In this document: positions 1 through 10,265 of the stretch, in pieces | Layout of the letters: the number at the start of each line of letters is the position of its first letter | Position numbering within the stretch: position 1 is the first letter of the stretch | Assembly (NCBI GenBank): GCA_003024175.1 | Contig: MDYQ01000364.1 | Location: 39,825 to 103,824, forward strand | Direction of reading: 5' to 3' | From: Planoprotostelium fungivorum | Taxonomy: Eukaryota; Evosea; Variosea; Cavosteliida; Cavosteliaceae | DNA: 64,000 nt | Position numbers and translations under genes: made by a program | Notes under the pieces: model-generated | The model's database searches: none | What the model was told of the DNA's origin: nothing | The model's input: only the letters and a program-made list of their open reading frames with translations

Positions 1-1876
1 TAGACAGTGAGTTTTCATCGACATTTCATCGTGTTCCACCTGTCCATCGACATCTCGACTGTGGTAGAATTCGAACGGGGGTAGCCATCCACACACTGTT
101 CTGCCGCTCCAAACAATAAGACCGTCGTCGACTTAGTTAGATTCTTTCCGGAGATCAAGATCGATCCCTCGCCCTGGTACAATTTCCAATCTGATGCAGT
201 CTCCACCTCCGTGTACACGTAGCCTACAATAACGTCAGCATCTGTTCATCACGCGATTTCGTCTCACTGATGTCCACCGGTTGATGGGTTGTAAAGTCGA
301 TTCTGCTTCGATCGTACAGTTGAATGGTGTTGACGGTCAATCCACCGATGGTCCACGTCACTCGGTTCTTCGTTTGGACGGCGATGACGTAAGCCGAGAC
401 TGCTCCACCACCGTTCAATTCAGATACAGTTAACGTATTTTCCTTCTGCATTCGATTCAGTTCGTACGTGGAAGAAGAGGAGACGAACGTCGACGGTAAG
501 TGTGGAGCCTTCAGAGATCGTCAGGGTAGAGAAGGTAGCCGAACCACTGAGGACGATGTCGTTGCTGTACCGAGTCAGACTCGACGTAGGATGATGTCTC
601 ACATGAAAGTGACCGATGGGTTGGACCCTGCATCGTTGGCGGGGAAAGTTGCGATCAAATTGGCCGGGCCGACAAAGACGTTATCTGTTCCGTATATTTT
701 AGAAACTGTGACGGTGCCAGACAACACGAGGCGACAGCCTTCCGCATAGAGACTCTCAGCTTGAGCATCGCGGAGGTTGAGGGTCTGGGAGAGGTCAGAG
801 TGGCTCGTTGTAGACGAGAGATTCTCCACCTGATTGGTAACGGACAAGGATGTTTCGGAAGAGGTTGTTCTCGAGTAGGTGATGTCCATGAAGTAGCTTT
901 CACCCTCGGCAGCTGCCGCGGCGACCAACTGGAACGGTTTAGACATGACATCATGATGCGTCTCTCACGGTGAGACCTCCTGTATACACGCCACCCTCGT
1001 CGGTGATCGTGCATCGTCTAAAGTCGAAATGGGAGACGAGTGCAGAGACGCCACCGCTGTAGAGGAAGGAGGCTCCCCTCGTGCATCCCAGACCCAAATC
1101 GGTGTTCAAATTTCCTGTGTGAAATGAGCGACACGGATGATATCACGCGACACTGACCCGAGAGTCTAATAGAACTAGATGTTCCACCGTTGACGATGCG
1201 ATGGTCTTCAGTGCCGATGAGATTGATGTAACCCTTGGTGAAGTAGAGGAGCCCATTGTTGATAATATCTGCATCAACTTGGAACTGGGCTGGGGTTCGA
1301 TCGGTGGAGTTTGCTGCGGAGAAGGTCAAAGTGGCTCCTAGGTGGTTCTCAAAGGTTCCGTTGACTCTGAACTGATATGATGCATCAGTCGACTGTCATT
1401 CGAGTGGCTCACAGTGGATCTGTGGCTGAGGGTACTCGTTCCATAGTTGTTGAATGTTCCAGTTGAGATCATTGTGCTCTGCTGCTGAAGGCGTCCATTC
1501 ACGGTGACATCATCGGATACGAAGATACTTGAACCAGAAGTGATCAAGACAGAGGTCGCGTCCACAGATAAGTTGCCCACTTTCAGTGTCGAAGAAGTGA
1601 TGCGTAGGTCACTGCTCTCGATCCGCAGGGCTTGCCACACGATGCTGTCTTCGGAGGACAGCTCTGCACTTGCCCCACGGAACAAGACTGTGTCGTTCCA
1701 TGTGGGGACGTGCGGCTTCCACACAGCGAGCTATAGAGGTCGGCGTCTGTGAGAATCATCTTTGTGATACCCACATCAGTCAGAGAGACCTGGTCTGCTG
1801 TTCCGACATAAGTGCAGACATCTGCAACGGCCAAAGCGAAGAGGAGGAAGAGGAGACACAGCCGTGCTTGCTGCAT
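1..1876 (-). CDS. Secreted beta-helix-like surface protein, C-terminus off the left edge (partial)
   Basis: The start codon at 1876 opens a clear signal peptide (MQQARLCLLFLLFALAVA). A 44-nt intron beginning GTGGGT and ending CTATAG joins it in phase to a segment starting LAVWKPHVPTWND. The following exons are rich in short Val/Ile/Thr/Ser strands with Asn and Gly turns (for example VTVNGRLQQQSTMISTGTFN, then VDADIINNGLLYFTKG), the pattern of right-handed parallel beta-helix or adhesin-like extracellular proteins. Toward the left edge a stretch resembles an IPT/TIG-like beta domain (GEGSILISGKNLTKSTTVLL). At least five exons are present and the 3' end lies outside the window. I do not recognise a named family. 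Secretion is well supported. Adhesion or cell-coat function is inference. Confidence 0.6.
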
Positions 1877-2162
1877 GCGGAATGTTTGACGAATGATCGC
1901 AACCGGAAGAGAATCGTTTGTCGGGTTAGCGAGATGTCAATACATGTTGACATCTTAATCTACAACTTGTACAGGGCACTGTTGCCGTGCAACAGCTTCG
2001 GCCGGTGAATCTATTATGTATAACACTAAACGACACATTCGACTCTGTGATCATCGTGTGCATCAGCAAACGACCTATATTTCTGATACAACACCCTCAT
2101 CTTCCACCATCATGATGATTCTAACGGTTCATTACATTTATTCCTCCAACTCTTCATCGTCG

Positions 2163-3206
2163 TCACAGGGCCATCGATATCTTATCCAGAAGCACTTGTG
2201 TGTCCACTGGTGACAGCTCCGGCTTGTTCTCTATCGCTTCTATGATATCTTCCACCGTGAACATCTTAAACTGTTCCAAGCTGCCGTCTTTTCTCTTCAA
2301 CTGGAGGAAAATAAATCAAAATAAATCCTCGCGGAGTCATCGACTCACATCTTCCCTCATGATGGTTGCAGACGGACTCGCTTCACTCAAAATCTGCGTC
2401 AAATACTTCTGCAGACGTGATTTAGAAGGTGATGATGATGAGTCATCTCACTCGAATGCACATGTCTAAATATTGGATGGCCTCGGGGTGAACGTGACAC
2501 AGCGAGGCCTGCGCGGCGATGAGATTTGTTCTGTGGGTGAGAGCCAAATGCTCGCAGATGGGCGTCGTGTTCACGATCTCCTCCATTGGTTCCGTGCTTT
2601 TCGTCGTTGTCGTTGTCTATACGATGGTGTCGGTGATGGAATGCAATGGATCATCGTGATCGATCACCTCGATCTTTTCTTCGGTTGGTTTTCGTGCGTC
2701 CTTTGTGCTCTTTCTCACGCTCTTCGTGGAGCTCTCTGAGGCAACACTGCGAGTTCATGATCAGTCGAATGATGAAAGAGGGATCGTCCTCACATCTGAT
2801 TATATGCTGTCGTGCCTCTTCGAATAGAGAGTGGACCGGAATACGGTGATTGGATATTGTTTATGATGGCTTTGACAAATAAATTATGAAGGGCGACTGT
2901 TCTTCTGATCAATCGCACGGAATCGATTGATCGACCCACTGTTCTCTGACGTCTTCAGTAATGAGAGGGCCGTTGAATCCATTTCAGGTTTTGTCAATTT
3001 GGCTTGGGCGAATCGTTTGAAACAACTCCAATAAAGTTGAACGCCATCCTCTCTCCCTGAGCTCTTTTCGAGGACGATGTTGAGTTTATTTCGAATGAGC
3101 TGTGCGAATGGTAAATCGGTAGGAGATGTAGGGATGAAAGGATAGGATGAATGGAAGATCGAACCTGAAGGTTGATCCGACCGTCATTGGAGGGTAACAC
3201 GTCCAT
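2163..3206 (-). CDS. SAGA complex subunit Ada1/TADA1-like protein
   Basis: The start at 3206 gives MDVLPSNDGRINLQ, followed by an intron and a segment with the conserved Ada1/Hfi1/TADA1 pattern: a basic helix (AQLIRNKLNIVL), YW-containing core (GVQLYWSCFKRFAQAKLTK), then the typical RRTVALHNLFVKAIINNI block. TADA1 proteins carry an equivalent 'YW...L.KLSK.EFD...LHN.F..AI' region. The C-terminus (FTVEDIIEAIENKPELSPVD) is helical and ends at a TGA at 2163. In the SAGA histone acetyltransferase complex Ada1 holds a histone-fold with TAF12 and is a core scaffold, acting in the nucleus. The gene is divergent from MSH4 with about 355 bp between starts. At least four short introns are needed. The family call rests on motif recognition without an alignment. 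Confidence 0.62.
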
Positions 3207-3561
3207 TTCTAACGGCTATCGTGATGTGATGTGATCTCAAAAATGAAATAAAATATTCCGCTCACAACGATCGCTCTTGGGATGAGTTCGACAGAAGAAG
3301 CTAAGAAGAGCTTCCCTTATTCTGTTCTAATCCATCTCTGATTCCATCTATTGACTGACGAACATAAACTCTACACAATCAGATCATCTTGCATATTCTT
3401 AATAATATTGCACTTTCTTCCTTCTATGAATCGCACAAACTGAATACGTTCTGCCAATGTGATGTATCTTCATCGATAAAAGATCTTCGCCTGCCGTCTT
3501 TTGTTGGGGTCTCAAATGATTGGGCTTCTTCGAAATCTGAACAGAAGACACACGAACCACC
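3207..3561. promoter_or_regulatory. Shared intergenic region between divergent Ada1-like and MSH4 genes
   Basis: Both neighbours start outward from this 355-bp stretch. It is A/T-richer than the flanks and contains no convincing coding segment. No defined promoter element could be assigned. Confidence 0.35.
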
Positions 3562-6500
3562 ATGCAGAGGGCACGTTACGACGTACACGAAGCGAATGGA
3601 AGCGAACCTCCGAACAAGAGGTCTCGAAACAATCACGCGGCGGTGAACAACAGATCGACGGAAACGATATACGTTGTGTCCATCAGTGAGAACAAGTCAA
3701 GAGAAGTGAGTGAGAGGCGAAAGTATCACAGTTCTGACTCAATATAGATCGGACTGGCTACCATCGATCTCAAGTCGCCCAACGTCATCATCTCTCAATT
3801 CGTAGACACGCACACGTTCATTCATACCCTTAGCAAGCTCTATATCTATCAACCTGTGGAGGTGATATCATAGACACCCCTTTCTCTGAAACGTCCACCA
3901 GATCATCGTATCAGAGACAGCCACGGCCTCCGACCTCAGCGTTCTCATCCAAAATCGTTTCCCAGACGCCAACTTCACTTCTGTTCAGAGGAAGTATTTC
4001 AATGAAGACAAAGGTGGATGGCCAATCGTGCCGTCGTGCAATGACACGGAGACAGGTCTCCTTTCTCTTAAGAACCTGGTCGTGCCCGAAATGTTCTCTT
4101 CTATGGAGTTGGAATCTTCAAACAAGTTGAATGCCTCATCATGAAGAAGACTAAACGCCACGTCAGATATCTCGCCTTGGCCTCGACCGCGGCCCTTATC
4201 AAATACGTGGAATACATTCAATCCATATCCTTCTCCAGCCACTCTCTCAGGGTAAGCTGATTCTTTCTCTCCTCTCTCTTCTCTTCTTTCTCTTCTCACT
4301 TTTCCTTCTTCTTCCCTTATGATGACAGCTGACCGTCCTCTCTGCCCACTGTTCCATCATCATGGACTCGGAGACCATCCAACACCTCGAGATCATCACA
4401 AATCGCAGGAACAACGGTAGGGAGCACACTCTCTTGGGCGTAATGGACCACACGAAGACGGCCGTAGGAGCTCGATTATTGAAATCGAATCTCGTGCAAC
4501 CTCTCTGCAGTGAGACGATCGAAACATTGTGCTAAGCTGATATTACGGCAGACATCAACACGTTAGAGGCCAGGCTCGACGTGGTCGACGTCTTCTGCAG
4601 GGACGAAAAGCTCCTCTCCACTTGCAGACAGATCCTATCTCAGATCACAGACATGGACCAATTGATACACTCCATGCAGTTGATCACCGTACCCACACAA
4701 GCATCTCTTCGTGAATCGACGACGATCATCAAAGCCATCGTATCCTCACGCATCATCTCACTTCACTCGAATTCATCTTTTCATTCCATTTCATTCCATT
4801 TCATTCGATGGACTTTGACTCGAATAGATCAAGATGAAGCACACGATCGAATTGGTCTCCAGAATGGCTCCGGTCGTCAGAGATCAACCGTGCGAGCTAT
4901 TGAGAGCCATCCACGACACGTTAAGTGACGCCACTCTTCCTCGATTGAGAGACAGAATCTGTGAGGTGATATTTTTCGTCTCTCATCACTGTGACGAGAA
5001 ACCCATCACATCATCACATCGACACACGATCAGATCATCGACGAGAAGACTGTATGGAGCAAGGGAGGTGATGGTCATCCCATCGATCTACATCAACTCA
5101 CCATACGTACCAGCCAGTAACGTTCGAAATCTCATCTGCTTCGCCGTGAAGGTGAAATTTCTCCTTCTCTTCTCTTAATTCTACAAACAGCCTGGCATCA
5201 ACGGCCTCTTGGACGTAGCGAGGAAGACATACTTGGAGACCTCCGAAGGTGAAGTTGATCGTTCGGTTGTAGATCTGACTCACGTCAAAGACATGAACGC
5301 TCTGTTGAGAGACTATCAAGTCAAATACAACATGCCCCAACTCAAACTGCAGTACAACGCAAAGTGGACCTCTCCACTCTCTCTTGTCTTTCTGACGTTT
5401 GCTTCAGGCGGGGATTCTTCCTCACGCTGGATCGTCAGATCAAGTGCCTCCCGTCCGATTTCATTCAAACAATCCAACAGGGAAAGAAAATCAAGTGCAC
5501 GACCGTCGATCTACAGAGGTGAACGAGATGATATGTCTCCATCTACAACGCTGATGTAGATAGATCGAATCACAGGATGAACGATTCGATGAACGAGATC
5601 ATCATGCTGACGGGGAGAATTGTAGAAGAACTGAGTCACGACATAAGGACGTCCTTGGGTTGTATCTACAAGACGATCGATGCCGTGGCCATATTAGACA
5701 TGCTTCAGTCATTCGCTATCTACACCAAGGGATGCACGAACGCAGGTGTCTAATCTTTCTGTCGAAAGAGGAGAAGATGTCTTCTCTTCGATTTTATCTC
5801 GAAAATATTTCGTGAATTTGAAATTCTTTCGAAACTTTTCTTGAAAATATTCGGCAGCTCGGCCCGAGTTCAGTGATAACGGACCGTTGGTCATCAAGCA
5901 GGGAAGGCATCCCATAGCAGAGAAGATCTCTCCTTCTTCCTTTGTTCCGGTGTTTTATTCTATTTTATTTCTTTCTATCCGATCGCCTGACGTGTTGTAC
6001 AGAACGATACGTACGTTACGGATGCATCCAATTTCCACGTTATCACCGGTCCCAACATGGTGAGAATTTGAATTTTGAATTTTGAATCGAGCGGGAACAG
6101 TCTGGAAAGAGTACGTACATCAAGCAAGTCGCTCTGCTCACCGTCATGGCTTTCGTGGGAAGGTATTTTTGTTACATTTTATTTCATTTTATTTACATCT
6201 GACCCATCCAGTTACGTTCCCGCTCAGTACGCCTCTTTACGTATGGTCGACCGTATTTTGACCCGCCTGGGAACTGGTGATCAGGTGAAAAAAATCTCAA
6301 TCTTTTCTTCACTTTTTCTTCACCTTTTATCCATTAGAAGAGATATTGAAAAAAAGTCAGATCGAAACGAGATCTTCTTCCTTCTTCAAAGAAATGTCTG
6401 AAATGTCGTACATTTTGGGACACGTCACCGACAACAGCCTCGTTGTAGTGGACGAATTGGGACGGGCTACGTCTACAATGGATGGACTGAGCATCGCTTG

Positions 6501-7207
6501 GTCCATCAGTGAACACTTGGCATGCACCACGAAGGCTCACACTCTCTTCGTCACTCACTTTGACGTGAATTTTTTCTCCTTTCTTTTTTATATCGATGTT
6601 CAATTTTTCTTTCAATTTTGAAAAAGAAGAAATTTTTATCTCATTCTTCTTACAGGAGCTGACGGAGCTGAAGGCGATTTATCCCAACATCGATAATTAC
6701 CACATGATGGCGAGTTGTAGATGGAATATTCTCCGAATAATCTCGCTCAGGTGGAACGTATGGTTGGTACAGACGACACACGCTCTCTCTACCAGATCGG
6801 ACAGGGCGTTGTCGAACCGACACAGTGAGAAATTTCAAATACATTGATTTTACTCTTCACGGAAATGTCATGGAATTTTCGAGGAAATCTCTGAATGGGA
6901 GGCAGCTACGGTATCATGCTGGCGGCTCGGGCAGGTTTAGACAAGGACATCGTGAGGGAGGCTTTAGACATCTGCACGTCTTTAGAGAAGGAACAAGAAG
7001 AAGAGAGGACGAAGATGAAGGAAGTGTATGAGCCCTCCATCCTCTATCACGAGATCGCCCACCGTCTATATGGCCTCAAGTGGGTCCATTTCCATCATCG
7101 TTCGATGATGGGAGACTGACCGAACGAGAAGGAATTCAACATTAGATCAAGAGTCCTTGAGACACTTTATGATCGAGATGAGAAAGAACTACAAGGTCGA
7201 CGTCTAA
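3562..7207 (+). CDS. MSH4: Meiotic MutS homologue MSH4
   Basis: MSH4 pairs with MSH5 to stabilise Holliday-junction intermediates and promote meiotic crossovers. It lacks the mismatch-reading N-terminal domain of other MutS proteins. Here the N-terminus is short and reaches directly the MSH4-like block IGLATIDLKSPNVIISQF and FVDTHTFIHTLSKLYIY. The lever and clamp exons follow. The ATPase is complete once spliced: Walker A is split by an intron after GPNM and resumes SGKSTYIKQVALLTVMAFVG; a second intron precedes SYVPAQYASLRMVDRI; Walker B is LVVVDELGRATSTMDG; the switch IETRSSSFFKEMSEM and the THFDELTEL motif are present. About fifteen short introns occur. The C-terminus is RKNYKVDV and AATAAA-type signals lie at about 7230-7250. 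No frame break was seen in the catalytic part. Confidence 0.95.
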
Positions 7208-7327
7208 TGTGACGATGATGTGATGAGACGAAATAAAAAGAAATAAAATAGAGTTTACCCGAAAGTAGCAGTGACGTTTGGTTCAAGGAGAAATCAAACA
7301 TCTAATCCGGCACAAGAGACAAGCAGC

Positions 7328-9908
7328 ATGGGCAACCAACAACCGGGTGGCACAGCACCTGCGAACCACAGATCACCCAGAGGTCCAACGGCTTCAACAG
7401 CCAGACAGGCGCAGACTGGCCCCCACAATGAAGCACAAGCCAAACCCCACTCACATCACGCTCCAGCCGCACGTACAGAGGCTTCACACGCCGAACAAAA
7501 TAAAGAGAGAGCTCACACAACGAGACCGGCCGAAACGGTGAGTTATGGATGAGAAAATGATTCGTCTAACGGTGAAAATGTAGAAACCGACGACCACTGT
7601 GATCAAACAGGACGCTGACCGATACAATGATAACATTCCAGTGGAGATTCCCAGTGAAGACATTGAAACCTCAGATTTTCTCGGAGAAGGAGTGTACAGT
7701 GAAGTCTACAAAGGTATCTCATCGTCTTTCAATGCATCTGGAGTTGACATTTCCAGGATATGTCTATGGAACCCAAGTAGCTGTGAAAAAATTCAAAAAC
7801 CAAGGATTGGACCCAGCCGTCCTCCGTGAAATCAGAAAGGAAGTCGGTATCATGAGGTGATTGGACCATCTGACATTGTCTTCGATACTGATTCCATGGA
7901 GGTCTCTTCGTCACCCCAACCTCCTCCTCTTCCTTGGAGCTTGTACAGAGAAGCCCGGACACCTCATGATCGTCACCGAGTTGATGGAGACCTCGTTTCA
8001 CGAGATGAACAGCGCAGATCTGATGACGAAACTGAAGAACGCACGTCTGGCAGCCAGAGGAATGTCGTGGCTCCACTCTAGAACTCCCGTTATCATCCAC
8101 AGGTGAGACATCCATCTTCATACACCATCACTCTTCTTACTCTCTATCGTATCCTTCAAACTTTCCTCTTCTCCTTCCCATCTCCTCTTTCCTCTTCCGC
8201 GTTGTTCTCCATCATCTCGACTCATTCTTCCATCAGAGATCTCAAGCCGGAAAACATTCTCGTGGACAGCACCGGTAGCGTCAAGGTTGCCGATTTCGGT
8301 CTGTCCCTCGTGAAGGACCACAGCAAGCAGGAAGCCGAGGAGATGAGAAAGATCAGAGGTTCCCCCGCTTTCATGAGCCCCGAAGCACTCCTGGGACAAG
8401 AATTGACACCCAAAGTGAGAGCGACCCATCTCATCATCACGACGCCATCATCTCATCACACGAACACATCATCATCGTCTTATCATCTCATCATACGACA
8501 CATCATCGCTCGACCACCACCATCCAAACTGACACGATGATAGACCGACGTCTACAGCTTCGGTATGATCATGTGGGAGCTCGTCAGCAACAAGTCACCT
8601 TACGATGACCTCCACATCGAGAGCTTCGAGCAGCTGATCGACGTCATCTGCGTCAAGAAGATCCGAGAGAAGATTCCGGCTCACCTTCCCCCCACTCTAC
8701 GTCAGCTCATCGAAGCCTGCTGGCAACCCGACCCCGCCCAGAGACCCACGTACGTAACTCGAAATCTCCTCGAAATCTCACGTTCGCCAGCTTCTTGAAC
8801 ATCATCGTACTGCTCGAGACCGCCATCTTAGAGGCTGGTATAGAAGATAAGGAGGCCAGAGTGTGGTGGCAAAAGTGCTTCTCTCAAAACAACACGTTGA
8901 GGACAGACGTACCGTTCGAGACGTTCCTCATGCACTTGTCGAACCACCTACGAGTGGCTTCCAATTTGAAGATCTTCCAGGGATTGAGATCCATGTTGGG
9001 TGGGTGCATTTTATTTCATTTTATTCTCTCCGCACGATATCCCCCTCTCATTTCATTTTATTCTCCGTGGCGCACGATAGGATGATTCGATCTATTTTAT
9101 TTCATTTTAAACTCTTCGCAGTGAAGAACGATAGAGAGATCGTTCACATGGAAGACTTTGGAAACCTCCTCAAGTGGTTCGGTCCACTAGAAGAGCCAGA
9201 GAAGAATTTCCTCGGAACGGTGATTGTTCCCGGGAAATCACCCCCTGACTCGTTGTAGATGCAGAACCTCTTCAACAAGAGGTGGTTCCACGGAGATGTC
9301 TCGCAGGAGTCCGCAGAGAACACTCTCGCTGGATCCGAGCCGGGCACCTACCTCATCCGTTTCTCATCGACTCCGGGTAATTTCGCCCTGTCTAAGGTAA
9401 TGACGCCTGCATCATCTCATCACACGTGTCTCATCACATGATCTTTCATGAACACATCATATCATCCTCACATCACATCATCAACACATCACATCATCAA
9501 CACATCACATCTCCAACATCACATCATCAACACATCACATCTCCAACATCACATCATCAACACATCACATCATCTACAACACTAGACATCATCTACAACA
9601 CTAGACAACAACAACAACACTGACAACCATTACAGGTAGTAGAGAACCAGAACAAGGAGAGGATGGTCCTCCACATCCGTATCCCTCACACCGTAGGAAA
9701 GGGTTACAGCCTCACCCTCGATGGAACCACTCACCAATTCCCCTCCCTAGAGGAATTAGTCAAGACCCCCATCTTGCAGCTGGGCTCGGCTGCACCCGGA
9801 TCAAAGTACTACGCCCAGTTGAGGTGAGACGCGGACACCATGAGGAGGATTAAGAGGTGCAGGTTGAAGCAGATCGTGACGGGCTACGTGAACACGGTGA
9901 ACCAGTGA
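7328..9908 (+). CDS. SHK-type protein kinase with C-terminal SH2 domain
   Basis: The start gives MGNQQPGG, a good N-myristoylation context, followed by a Gly/Pro/His-rich linker of about 75 residues. The kinase domain has a glycine loop (FLGEGVYSEVYK), catalytic lysine (VAVKKF), HRDLKPENIL, DFG in VADFGLSLVK and GSPAFMSPEAL, all intact. After an acidic helical linker comes an SH2 domain (WFHGDVSQESAENTL) with the phosphotyrosine-binding arginine in TYLIRFSSTPGNFALSKV. Kinase-then-SH2 order is the signature of the Dictyostelium SHK (shkA-E) family, dual-specificity TKL kinases acting at the membrane. At the 3' end an unspliced reading stops at 9827 (YYAQLR). A 33-nt intron (GTGAGACG to AAGAG) keeps the frame open to 9908, just before AATAAA. 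A 200-nt intron near 9400-9635 is ATC/CAT microsatellite. Confidence 0.93.
9006..9112 (+). repeat. Intronic TTTCATTTTATT repeats in the SHK gene
   Basis: The intron between the GLRSM and KNDREIV exons holds three copies of a TTTCATTTTA(TT) motif, two of them followed by TCTC. The same motif recurs in introns of MSH4 (about 6173) and near 22230, so it looks like a favoured intron filler in this genome. Confidence 0.5.
9426..9620 (+). repeat. CAT/ATC microsatellite in an SHK intron
   Basis: Degenerate tandem units of the type CATCACATCATCAACA and CTCCAACATCACATCATC fill the intron that splits the SH2 domain, ending in ACAACAACAACACTGAC before the acceptor. Confidence 0.6.
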
Positions 9909-10265
9909 AATAAAGACGTGTCGGTGTTTCAGTTTCAGATGATGAGAGGTGTCGGTGTTTCAAAGAGGTGCCGGAAGCATTCAGCAATTGGACGTGTGTC
10001 AAACAAGCAGACGCCCCTCTTCTCAGGGTGCCATGCGCAAGCATTGTTGTATTTCACTATTTCATATCGAAGACGTGCAGATAGAGGGTGGTGTGTAGGT
10101 CAGGAACAGGTAGGGAAAGAGGAGAGAAATAACAGAAGTTGACGTTCAGGGTTTCGTGCGTGCCGAGTTTTCCTCCGATTTCACAGATAGTAGCAGTTCC
10201 CCGAACCCAAACAGAAGGACACAGATCTCGCGTGGAGAAAAGGACTGGTCACATCAACAGGCACC
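9909..10265. other. Intergenic region between the SHK and 7TM genes
   Basis: About 357 bp. It starts with a polyadenylation-like AATAAAG immediately after the SHK stop. A short direct repeat, GTGTCGGTGTTTCA, occurs twice near 9919-9962. No coding segment is supported. Confidence 0.4.
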
